64,000 nucleotides of DNA from Clusia tigrina (Eukaryota > Arthropoda > Insecta > Diptera > Clusiidae), in NCBI GenBank assembly GCA_920105625.2, contig OV050030.1, positions 103,509,698 to 103,573,697 of the forward strand, in the 5' to 3' direction. Positions 38,935 through 51,800 of the stretch are shown here, piece by piece. The position numbers and the translations under genes were made by a program. Positions within the stretch are counted from its first letter, which is position 1. Each line of letters begins with the position of its first letter. The notes under the pieces are model-generated. The model saw only the letters and a list, made by a program, of their open reading frames with translations, did not search any database and was not told where the DNA came from.

Positions 38935-41900
38935 GCGTCCTTTAATCTTGAAATTTTGTGACAGTAAAGTACTCGAGCCTCTTATCAATTTAAGCTATCG
39001 CTCATAGCTATACTACCGTGGAGTCCCAAGTCAAACACTGATAAAACTTCAAATAGTCCTAACTTCAATACGGTGCGTCCTACACCTATCAAAGTTTGCA
39101 ACATTCAAATGCTTGTAACTTTTTACTGGAGCGTCATAAAACCTTGAAATTTTGTGACAATAAAGTAATCATGCCTGTTGTTAATTAAGCTATAGCTCAT
39201 AGCTATGCTACCGTGGAGTCCTAAATCAAACACTGATAAAACTTCAAATGGCCCTAACTTCAATACGGTGCGTCCTACACCTATCAAAGTTTGCAACATT
39301 CAAATGCTTGTAACTTTTTACTCGAGCATAATAAAATCTTCAAAATTTGTGCCAGTAAAGTACTCGAGCCCTTTATCAGTTTAAGCTATCGCTCATAGCT
39401 TTGCTACCTTTGAGTCCCAAATCAAACACTGATAAATATTCCAATGGCCTTAAATTCTATTCTGTGCGTCCTATACCTATCAAAGTTTGCAAGAATCAAT
39501 AGCTTGTAACTTTTTACTGGAGCGTAATAAAATCTTGAAATTATGTGACAATAAAGTAATCGTGCCTGTTGTCAATTTAAGCCACGGCTCATAGCTATGC
39601 TACCTTCGATTCCCAAATCAAACATTGATAAAACTTCAAATGGCCCTAACTTCAATACGGTGCGTCCTACACCTATCAAAGTTTGCAACAATCAAATGCT
39701 TGTAACTTGTTACTGGAGCGTCATAAAACCTTGAAATTTTGTGACAATAAAGTAATCGTGCCTCTTATCAATTTAAGCTATCGCTCATAGCTTTGCTACC
39801 CTTGAGACCCAAATCAAACACTGATAAAATTTCAAATGGCCTTAAATTCTATTCTGTGCGTCCTATACCTATCAAAGTTTGCAAGAATCAATAGCTTGTA
39901 ACTTTTTACTGGAGCGTAATAAAATCTTGAAATTTTGTGACAATAAAGTAATCGTGCCTGTTGTCAATTTAAGCTATCGCTCATAGCTATGCTACCTTCG
40001 AGTCCCAAATCAAACATTGATAAAACTTCAAATGGCCCTAACTTCAATACGGTGCGTCCTACACCTAACAAAGTTTGCAACATTCAAATGCTTGTAACTT
40101 TTTACTGGAGCGTCATAAAACCTTGAATATTTGTGACAATAAAGTAATCGTGCCTGTTGTCAATTAAAGCTATCGCTCATAGCTATGCTACCCTTGAGTC
40201 CCAAATCAAACACTGATAAAACTTCAAATGGCCCTAAGTTCAATACGGTGCGTCCTACACCTATCAAAGTTTGCAACATTCAAATCCTTGTAACTTTTTT
40301 CTGGAGCGTTATAAAATCTTGAAATTTTGTGCCAGTAAAGTACTCCAACCTCTTATCAATTTGAGCTATCGCTCATAGCTATGCTACCTAGTAGTCCCAA
40401 ATCAAACATTGATAATACTTCACCTGGCCCGAACTAGAAAACGGTGCGTCCCAGACCTATCAAAGTTTGCAACATTCAAATGCTTGTAACTTTTTTCTGG
40501 AGCGTCATAACATCTTGAAATTTTGTGACAGTAAAGTACTCGATCCTCTTATCAATTTAAGCTATCGCTCATAGCTTTGCTACCCTTGAGTCCCAAAACA
40601 AACATTGATAAAACTTCAAATGGTCTTAAATTCTATTCTGTGCGTCCTATACCTATCAAAGTTTGCAAGAATCAATAGCTTGTAACTTTTTACTGGAGCG
40701 TCCTCAAATCTTGAAATTTTGTGACAGTAAAGTACTCGAACCTCTTATCAATTTAAGCTATCGCTCATAGCTATGCTACCGTGGAGTCCCAAGTCAAACA
40801 CTGATAAAACTTCAAATAGTCCTAACTTCAATACGTTGCGTCCTACACCTATCAAAGTTTGCAACATTCAAATGCTTGTAACTTTTTACTGGAGCGTCAT
40901 AAAACCTTGAAATTTTGTGACAATAAAGTAATCATGCCTGTTGTTAATTTAAGCTATAGCTCATACCTATGCTACCGTGGAGTCCTAAATCAAAAACTGA
41001 TAAAACTTCAAATGGCCCTAACTTCAATACGGTGCGTCCTACACCTATCAAAGTTTGCAACATTCAAATGCTTGTAACTTTTTACTGGAGCGTAATAAAA
41101 TCTTCAAATTTTGTGCCAGTAAAGTACTCGAGCCCCTTATCAATTTAAGCTATCGCTCATAGCTTTGCTACCCTTGAGTGCCAAATCAAACACTGATAAA
41201 TCTTCAAATGGCCCTAAATTCTATTCTGTGCGTCCTATACCTATCAAAGTTTGCAAGAATCAATAGCTTGTAACTTTTTACTGAAGCGTCATAAAATCTT
41301 GAAATTTTGTGACAATAAAGTAATCGTGCCTGTTGTCAATTTAAGCCACCGCTCATAGCTATGCTACCTTCGAGTCCCAAATCAAACATTGATAAAACTT
41401 CAAATGGCCCTAACTTCAATACGGTGCGTCCTACACCTATCAAAGTTTGCAACAATCAAATGCTTGTAACTTTTTACTGGAGCATCATAAAGCCTTGAAT
41501 ATTTGTGACAATAAAGTAATCGTGCCTGTTGTCAATTTAAGCTATCGCTCATAGCTTTGCTACCCTTGAGTCCCAAATCAAACACTGATAAAACTTCAAA
41601 TGGCCCTAAATTCAATACGGTGCGTCCTACACCTATCAAAGTTTGCAACATTCAAATCCTTTTAACTTTTTTCTGGAGCGTTATAAAATCTTGAAATTTT
41701 GTGCCAGTAAAGTACTCCAACCTCTTATCAATTTGAGCTATCGCTCATAGCTATGCTACCTAGGAGTCCCAAATCAAACATTGATAATACTTCACCTGGC
41801 CCGAACTAGAAAACGGTGCGTCCCAGACCTATCAAAGTTTGCAACATTCAAATGCTTGTAACTTTTTTCTGGAGCGTCATAACATCTTGAAATTTTGTGA

Positions 41901-44900
41901 CAGTAAAGTACTCGATCCTCTTATCAATTTAAGCTATCGCTCATAGCTTTGCTACCCCTGAGTCCCAAAACAAACATTGATAAAACTTCAAATGGTCTTA
42001 AATTCTATTCTGTGCGTCCTATACCTATCAAAGTTTGCAAGAATCAATAGCTTGTAACTTTTTACTGGAGCGTCCTTAAATCTTGAAATTTTGTGACAGT
42101 AAAGTACTCGAGCCTCTTATCAATTTAAGCTATCGCTCATAGCTATGCTACCGTGGAGTCCCAAGTCAAACACTGATAAAACTTCAAATAGTCCTAACTT
42201 CAATACGGTGCGTCCTACACCTATCAAAGTTTGCAACATTCTAATGCTTGTAACTTTTTACTGGAGCGTCATAAAACCTTGAAATTTTGTGACAATAAAG
42301 TAATCATGCCTGTTGTTAATTAAGCTATAGCTCATAGCTATGCTACCGTGGAGTCCTAAATCAAACACTGATAAAACTTCAAATGGCCCTAACTTCAATA
42401 CGGTGCGTCCTACACCTATCAAAGTTTGCAACATTCAAATGCTTGTAACTTTTTACTCGAGCATAATAAAATCTTCAAAATTTGTGCCAGTAAAGTACTC
42501 GAGCCCTTTATCAGTTTAAGCTATCGCTCATAGCTTTGCTACCCTTGAGTCCCAAATCAAACACTGATAAATATTCCAATGGCCTTAAATTCTATTCTGT
42601 GCGTCCTATACCTATCAAAGTTTGCAAGAATCAATAGCTTGTAACTTTTTACTGGAGCGTAATAAAATCTTGAAATTATGTGACAATAAAGTAATCGTGC
42701 CTGTTGTCAATTTAAGCCACGGCTCATAGCTATGCTACCTTCGATTCCCAAATCAAACATTGATAAAACTTCAAATGGCCCTAACTTCAATACGGTGCGT
42801 CCTACACCTATCAAAGTTTGCAACAATCAAATGCTTGTAACTTGTTACTGGAGCGTCATAAAACCTTGAAATTTTGTGACAATAAAGTAATCGTGCCTCT
42901 TATCAATTTAAGCTATCGCTCATAGCTTTGCTACCCTTGAGTCCCAAATCAAACACTGATAAAATTTCAAATGGCCTTAAATTCTATTCTGTGCGTCCTA
43001 TACCTATCAAAGTTTGCAAGAATCAATAGCTTGTAACTTTTTACTGGAGCGTAATAAAATCTTGAAATTTTGTGACAATAAAGTAATCGTGCCTGTTGTC
43101 AATTTAAGCTATCGCTCATAGCTATGCTACCTTCGAGTCCCAAATCAAACATTGATAAAACTTCAAATGGCCCTAACTTCAATACGGTGCGTCCTACACC
43201 TAACAAAGTTTGCAACATTCAAATGCTTGTAACTTTTTACTGGAGCGTCATAAAACCTTGAATATTTGTGACAATAAAGTAATCGTGCCTGTTGTCAATT
43301 AAAGCTATCGCTCATAGCTATGCTACCCTTGAGTCCCAAATCAAACACTGATAAAACTTCAAATGGCCCTAAGTTCAATACGGTGCGTCCTACACCTATC
43401 AAAGTTTGCAACATTCAAATCCTTGTAACTTTTTTCTGGAGCGTTATAAAATCTTGAAATTTTGTGCCAGTAAAGTACTCCAACCTCTTATAAATTTGAG
43501 CTATCGCTCATAGCTATGCTACCTAGTAGTCCCAAATCAAACATTGATAATACTTCACCTGGCCCGAACTAGAAAACGGTGCGTCCCAGACCTATCAAAG
43601 TTTGCAACATTCAAATGCTTGTAACTTTTTACTGGAGCGTAATAAAATCTTCAAATTTTGTGCCAGTAAAGTACTCGAGCCCCTTATCAATTTAAGCTAT
43701 CGCTCATAGCTTTCCTACCCCTGAGTCCCAAAACAAACATTGATAAAACTTCAAATGGTCTTAAATTCTATTCTGTGCGTCCTATACCTATCAAAGTTTG
43801 CAAGAATCAATAGCTTGTAACTTTTTACTGGAGCGTCCTTAAATCTTGAAATTTTGTGACAGTAAAGTACTCGAGCCTCTTATCAATTTAAGCTATCGCT
43901 CATAGCTATGCTACTGTGGAGTCCCAAGTCAAACACTGATAAAACTTCAAATAGTCCTAACTTCAATACGGTGCGTCCTACACCTATCAAAGTTTGCAAC
44001 ATTCTAATGCTTGTAACTTTTTACTGGAGCGTCATAAAACCTTGAAATTTTGTGACAATAAAGTAATCATGCCTGTTGTTAATTTAAGCTATAGCTCATA
44101 CCTATGCTACCGTGGAGTCCTAAATCAAACACTGATAAAACTTCAAATGGCCCTAACTTCAATACGGTGCGTCCTACACCTATCAAAGTTTGCAACAATC
44201 AAATGCTTGTAACTTTTTACTGGAGAATCATAAAGCCTTGAATATTTGTGACAATAAAGTAATCGTGCCTGTTGTCAATTTAAGCTATCGCTCATAGCTT
44301 TGCTACCCTTGAGTCCCAAATCAAACACTGATAAAACTTCAAATGGCCCTAAATTCAATACGGTGCGTCCTACACCTATCAAAGTTTGCAACATTCAAAT
44401 CCTTTTAACTTTTTTCTGGAGCGTTATAAAATCTTGAAATTTTGTGCCAGTAAAGTACTCCAACCTCTTATCAATTTGAGCTATCGCTCATAGCTATGCT
44501 ACCTAGGAGTCCCAAATCAAACATTGATAATACTTCACCTGGCCCGAACTAGAAAACGGTGCGTCCCAGACCTATCAAAGTTTGCAACATTCAAATGCTT
44601 GTAACTTTTTTCTGGAGCGTCATAACATCTTGAAATTTTGTGACAGTAAAGTACTCGATCCTCTTATCAATTTAAGCTATCGCTCATAGCTTTGCTACCC
44701 CTGAGTCCCAAAACAAACATTGATAAAACTTCAAATGGTCTTAAATTCTATTCTGTGCGTCCTATACCTATCAAAGTTTGCAAGAATCAATAGCTTGTAA
44801 CTTTTTACTGGAGCGTCCTTAAATCTTGAAATTTTGTGACAGTAAAGTACTCGAGCCTCTTATCAATTTAAGCTATCGCTCATAGCTATGCTACTGTGGA

Positions 44901-45260
44901 GTCCCAAGTCAAACACTGATAAAACTTCAAATAGTCCTAACTTCAATACGGTGCGTCCTACACCTATCAAAGTTTGCAACATTCTAATGCTTGTAACTTT
45001 TTACTGGAGCGTCATAAAACCTTGAAATTTTGTGACAATAAAGTAATCATGCCTGTTGTTAATTTAAGCTATAGCTCATACCTATGCTACCGTGGAGTCC
45101 CAAATCAAACACTGATGAAACTTCAAATGGCCCTAACTTCAATACGGTGCGTCCTACACCTATCAAAGTTTGCAACATTCAAATCCTTGTAACTTTTTTC
45201 TGGAGCGTTATAAAATCTTGAAATTTTGTGCCAGTAAAGTACTCGAGCCTCTTATCAATT
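38935..45260 (+). repeat. HOR mosaic with 3145-, ~2743- and 980-bp periods
   Basis: Segment ~38935-40487 recurs at ~42080-43632 (offset 3145; rare 'ctcgagcataataaaatc' at 39321 and 42466). Segment ~41.46-42.3 kb recurs near 44.2-45.06 kb (offset ~2743, about 14 monomers; 'cataaagccttgaatatt'). Part of 43.7-44.1 kb recurs 980 bp (five monomers) later. The overlapping periods suggest several rounds of unequal exchange. It ends near 45260, where 'caattaggagtccc' marks a ~30-bp deletion that removes the palindrome. Confidence 0.8.
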
Positions 45261-48200
45261 AGGAGTCCCAAATCAAACATTGATAAAACTTCACCTGGCC
45301 CGAACTTGAAAACGGTGCGTCCAAGACCTATCAAAGTTTGCAACATTCAAATGCTTGTAACTTTTTTCTGGAGCGTCATAACATCTTGAAATTTTGTGAC
45401 AGTAAAGTACTCGATCCTCTTATCAATTTAAGCTATCGCTCATAGACTTGCTACCCTTGAGTCCCAAATCAAACATTGATAAAACTTCAAATGGTCTTAA
45501 ATTCTATTCTGTGCGTCCTATACCTATCAAAGTTTGCAACAATCAAATGCTTGTAACTTTTTTCTGGAGCGTCATAAAATCTTGAAATTTGTGACAGTAA
45601 AGTACTCGTGCCTGTTGTCAATTTAAGCTATCGCTCATAGCTATGCTACCCTGGAGTCCCAAATCAAACACTGATAAAGCTTCAAATGGCCCTAAATTCA
45701 ATACGGTGCGTCCTACATCTATCAAAGTTTGCAACATTCAAATGCTTGTAACTTTTTACTGGAGCGTCATAAAACCATGAAATTTTGTGACAATAAAGTA
45801 ATCATGCCTGTTGTCAATTTAAGCTATCGCTCATAGCTATGCTACCTTCGAGTCCCAAATCAAACACTGATAAAACTTCAAATGGCCCTAACTTCAATAC
45901 GGTGCGTCCTACACCTATCAAAATTTGCAACATTCAAATGCTTGTAACTTTTATCTGGAGCGTTATAAAATCTTGAAATTTTGTGCCAGTAAAGTACTCG
46001 AGCCTCTTATCAATTTGAGCTATCGCTCGTAGCTATGCTACCTTGGAGTCCCATATCAAACATTGATAAAACTTCAACTGGCCCTAACTTGAATACGGTG
46101 CGTCCCAGACCTATCAAAGTTGGCAACATTCAAATGCTTGTAACTTTTTTCTGGAGCGTCATAAAATCTTGAAATTTCGTAACAGTAAAGTACTCGATCC
46201 TCTTATCAATTTAAGCTATCGCTCATAGCTATGCTACCCTGGAGTTTCAAATCAAACACTGATAAAGCTTCAAATGACCCTAACGTCAATACGGTGCGTC
46301 CTACACCTATCAAAGTTTGCAACATTCAAATGCTTGTAACTTTTTACTGGAGCGTCATAAAACCATGAAATTTTGTGGCAATAAAGTAATCGTGCCTGTT
46401 GTCAATTTAAGCTATCGCTCATAGCTATGCTACCTTCGAGTCCCAAATCAAGCATTGATAAAACTTCAGCTGGCCCTAACTTCAATAGAGTGCGTCCTAC
46501 ACCTATCAAAGTTTGCCACATTCAAATGCTTGTAACTTTTTACTGGAGTGTAATAAAATCTTGAAATTTTGTGACAATAAAGTAATCGTGCCTGTTGTCA
46601 ATTTAAGCTATCGCTCATAGCTATGCTACCCTTAAGTCCCAAATCAAACACTGATAAAACTTCAAATGGCCTTAACTTCTATAAGGTATGTTCTATACCT
46701 ATCAAAGTTTGCAACATTCAAATGCTTGTAACTTTTTTCTGGAGCGTCTTAAAATCATGAAATTTTGTGACAGTAAAGTACTCGACCCTCCTATCAATTT
46801 AAGCTATCGCTCATAACTATGCTACCTTGGCGTCTAAATCTAACACTGATAGAACTTCAAATACGGTGCGTCCTACACCTATCAAAGTTTGCAACATTCA
46901 AAAGCTTGTAACTTTTTTCTGGAGCGTCATAAAATCTTCAAATTTTGTGACAGTAAAGTACTCGAGCCTCTTAGGAATTTAAGCTATCGTTCATAGGTAT
47001 GCTACCTTGAAGGCCCAAATCAAACACTGATAAAACTTCAAATGGCCCTATCTTCAATACGGTGCGTCCTACACCTACCAAAGTTTGCAACAATCAAATG
47101 CTTGTAACTTTTTACTGGAGCGTAATAGAATCTGGAAATTTTGTGACAATAAAGTAATCGTGCCTGTTGTCTATTTAAGCTACCGCTCATAGCTAAGCTA
47201 CCTTCGAGTCCCAAATCAAACATTGATAAAACTTCAAATGGCCCTAAGTTAAATACGGTGCGTCCTACACCTATCAAAGTTTGCAACATTCAAAGGCTTG
47301 TAACTTTTTACTGGAGCGTCATAAAACCTTGAAATTTTCTGATAATAAAGTACTCGTGCCTCGTCCCTCTTCTCAATTTAAGCTATCGCTCGTAGCAATG
47401 CTACCCTTGAGTCCAAACTAAAATACTGATAAAACTTCAAATGGCCTTAACTTCTATAAGGTATGTTCTATACCTATCAAAGTTTGCAACATCCAAATGC
47501 TTGTAACTTTTTTCTGGAGCGTCTTAAAATCATGAAATTTTGTGACAGTAAAGTACTCGACCCTCCTATCAATATAAGCTATCGCTCATAGCTATGCTAC
47601 CTTGGCGTCCCAATCCAACACTGATAGAACTTCAAATACGGTGCGTCCTACACCTATCAAAGTTTGCAACATTCAAGTGCTTGTAACTTTTTACTGGAGC
47701 GTCATAAAACCTTGAAACTTTGTGACAATAAAGTAATCGTGCCTGTTGTCAATTTAAGCTATCGCTCATAGCTATGCTACCTTCGAGTCCCAAATCAAAC
47801 ATTGATAAAACTTCAAATGGCCCTATCTTCAATACGGTACGTCCTACACCTATCAAAGTTTGCAACATTCAAGTGCTTGTAACTTTTTACTGGAGTGTAA
47901 TAAAATCTTGAAATTTTGTGACAATAAAGTAATCGTGCCTGTTATCAATTTAAGCTATCGCTCATAGCTATGCTACCCTTGAGTCCCAAATCAAACACTG
48001 ATAAAACTTCAAATGGCCCTAACTTCAATACGGTGTGTCCTACACCTATCAAAGTTTGCAACATTCAAATGCTTGTAACTTTTTTCTGGAGCGTTATAAA
48101 ATCTAGAAATTTTGTGCCAGTAAAGTACTCGCGCCTCTTATCACTTTTTTCTGGAGCGTCATAAAATCTTGAAATTTTGTGACAGTAAAGTACTCGATCC

Positions 48201-48817
48201 TCTTATCAATTTACGCTACCGCTCATAGCTATGCTACCCTGGAGTCCCAAATCAAACACTGATAAAGCTTCAAATGGCCCTAAATTCAATACGGTGCGTC
48301 CTACACCTATCAAAGTTTGCAACATACAAATGCTTGTAACTTTTTACTGGAGTGTAATAAATTCTTGAAATTTTGTGACAATAAAGTAATCGTGCCTGTT
48401 ATCAATTTAAGCTATCGCTCATAGCTAAGCTACCCTTGTTTCCCAAATCACACACTGATCAAACTTCAAATGGCCCTAACTTCAATACGGTGCGTCCTAA
48501 ACCTATCAAAGTTTGCAACAATCTAATGCTTGTAACTTTTTACTGGAGTGTAATAAAATCTTGAAATTTTGTGACAATAAAGTAATCGTGCCTGTTATCA
48601 ATTTAAGCTATCGCTCATAGCTATGCAACCCTTGTTTCCCAAATCACACACTGATAAAACTTCAAATGGCCCTAAATTCTATTCTGTGCTTCCTATACCT
48701 ATCAAAGTTTGCAACAATCAAATGCTTGTAACTTTTTGACTGGAGCGTCATAAAATCTTGAAATTTTGTGAAAATAAAGTACTCATGCCTCGTGCCTGTT
48801 GTCAATTTAAGCTATCG
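45261..48817 (+). repeat. Irregular, diverged satellite stretch
   Basis: Monomers here carry more private substitutions and deletions and no clean HOR. A ~780-bp repeat is visible ('ggagcgtcttaaaatcatg' at 46741 and near 47516). Both copies are followed by a monomer shortened to 'gaacttcaaatacggtgcg', consistent with deletion across a short direct repeat. Near 48137 'cttatcacttttttctgg' joins two monomers out of register. This looks like an older part of the array. Confidence 0.8.
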
Positions 48818-51800
48818 TTCGTAGCTATGTTACCCTTGAGTCCAAAATAAAATACTGATAAAACTTTAAATGGCCCAAACTTCTATAAGGTATGTCCTAT
48901 ACCTATCAAAGTTTGCAACATTCAAATGCTTGTAACTTTTTTCTGGAGCGTCATAAAATCTTCAAATTAGTGCCAGTAAAGTACTCGAGCCTCTTATGAA
49001 TTTAAGCTATCGCTCATAGCTATGCTACCTTGGAGTCCCAAATCAAACACTGATAAACCTTCAAATGGTCCTATCTTCAATACGGTGCGTCCTACACCTA
49101 TCAAAGTTTGCAACAATCAAATGTCCCAAATCAAACATTGATAAAACTTCAAATGGCCCTAAGTTCAATACGGTGCGTCCTACACCTATCAAAGTTTGCA
49201 ACATTCAAAGGCTTGTAACTTTTTACTGGAGCGTCATAAAACCTTGAAATTTTCTGATAATAAAAAACTCGTGCCTCGTGCCTCTTCTCAATTTAAGCTA
49301 TCGCTCGTAGCAATGCTACCCTTGAGTCCAAAATAAAATACTGATAAAAATTCAAATGGCCTCAACTTCTATAAGGTATGTTCTGTACCTATCAAAGTTT
49401 GCAACATTCAAATGTTTGTAACTTTTTTCTGGAGCGTCATAAAATCTTGAAATTTTGTGACAATAAAGTACTCGTGCCTCGTGCCTCTTCTCAATTTAAG
49501 CTATCGCTCATAGCTATGCTACCTTGGCGTCCCAATCCAACACTGAAAGACCTTCAAATGGCCCTATCTTCAATACGGTGCGTCCTACACCTATCAAAGT
49601 TTGCAACATTCAAGTGCTTGTAACTTTTTTCTGGAGCGTTATAAAATCTAGATATTTTGTGCCAGTAAAGTACTCGCGCCTCTTATCAATTTGAGCTATC
49701 GCTCATAGCTATTCTACCTTGGAATCCAAAATCAAACATTGATAAAACTTCAACTGGCCCTAACTTGAATACGGTGCGCCCCAGACCTATCAAAGTTTGA
49801 GACATTCAAATGCTTGTAACTTTTTTCTGGAGCCTCATAAAATCTTGAAATTTTGTGACAGTAAAGTACTCGATCCTCTTATCAATTTAAGCTATCGCTC
49901 ATAGCTATGCTACCTTGGAGTCCCAAATCAAGCATTGATAAAACTTCAACTGGCCCTAACTTCAATAGAGTGCATCCTACACCTATCAAAGTTTGCAACA
50001 ATCAAATGCTTGTAACTTTTTACTGGAGCGTCATAAAACCTTGAAATTTTGTGAAAATAAAGTACTCGTGCCTCGTGCCTCTTCTCAATTTAAGCTATCG
50101 TTCGTAGCTATGTTACCCTTGAGTCCAAAATAAAATACTGATAAAACTTTAAATGGCCCAAACTTCTACAAGGTATGTCCTATACCTATCAAAGTTTGCA
50201 ACATTCAAATGCTTGTAACTTTTTTCTGGAGCGTCATAAAATCTTCAAATTTGTGCCAGTAAAGTACTCGAGCCTCTTATGAATTTAAGCTATCGCTCAT
50301 AGCTATGCTACCTTGGAGTCCCAAATCAAACACTGATAAACCTTCAAATGGTCCTATCTTCAATACGGTGCGTCCTACACCTATCAAAGTTTGCAACAAT
50401 CAAATGTCCCAAATCAAACATTGATAAAACTTCAAATGGCCCTAAGTTCAATACGGTGCGTCCTACACCTATCAAAGTTTGCAACATTCAAAGGCTTGTA
50501 ACTTTTTACTGGAGCGTCATAAAACCTTGAAATTTTCTGATAATAAAAAACTCGTGCCTCGTGCCTCTTCTCAATTTAAGCTATCGCTCGTAGCAATGCT
50601 ACCCTTGAGTCCAAAATAAAATACTGATAAAAATTCAAATGGCCTCAACTTCTATAAGGTATGTTCTGTACCTATCAAAGTTTGCAACATTCAAATGTTT
50701 GTAACTTTTTTCTGGAGCGTCATAAAATCTTGAAATTTTGTGACAATAAAGTACTCGTGCCTCGTGCCTCTTCTCAATTTAAGCTATCGCTCATAGCTAT
50801 GCTACCTTGGCGTCCCAATCCAACACTGAAAGACCTTCAAATGGCCCTATCTTCAATACGGTGCGTCCTACACCTATCAAAGTTTGCAACATTCAAGTGC
50901 TTGTAACTTTTTTCTGGAGCGTTATAAAATCTAGATATTTTGTGCCAGTAAAGTACTCGCGCCTCTTATCAATTTGAGCTATCGCTCATAGCTATTCTAC
51001 CTTGGAGTCCAAAATCAAACATTGATAAAACTTCAACTGGCCCTAACTTGAATACGGTGCGCCCCAGACCTATCAAAGTTTGAGACATTCAAATGCTTGT
51101 AACTTTTTTCTGGAGCCTCATAAAATCTTGAAATTTTGTGACAGTAAAGTACTCGATCCTCTTATCAATTTAAGCTATCGCTCATAGCTATGCTACCTTG
51201 GAGTCCCAAATCAAGCATTGATAAAACTTCAACTGGCCCTAACTTCAATAGAGTGCATCCTACACCTATCAAAGTTTGCAACAATCAAATGCTTGTAACT
51301 TTTTACTGGAGCATCATAAAACCTTGAAATTTTGTGAAAATAAAGTACTCGTGCCTCGTGCCTCTTCTCAATTTAAGCTATCGTTCGTAGCTATGTTACC
51401 CTTGAGTCCAAAATAAAATACTGATAAAACTTTAAATGGCCCAAACTTCTATAAGATATGTCCTATACCTATCAAAGTTTGCAACATTCAAATGCTTGTA
51501 ACTTTTTTCTGGAGCGTCATAAAATCTTCAAATTTGTGCCAGTAAAGTACTCGAGCCTCTTATGAATTTAAGCTATCGCTCATAGCTATGCTACCTTGGA
51601 GTCCCAAATCAAACACTGATAAACCTTCAAATGGTCCTATCTTCAATACGGTGCGTCCTACACCTATCAAAGTTTGCAACAATCAAATGTCCCAAATCAA
51701 ACATTGATAAAACTTCAAATGGCCCTAAGTTCAATACGGTGCGTCCTACACCTATCAAAGTTTGCAACATTCAAAGGCTTGTAACTTTTTACTGGAGCGT

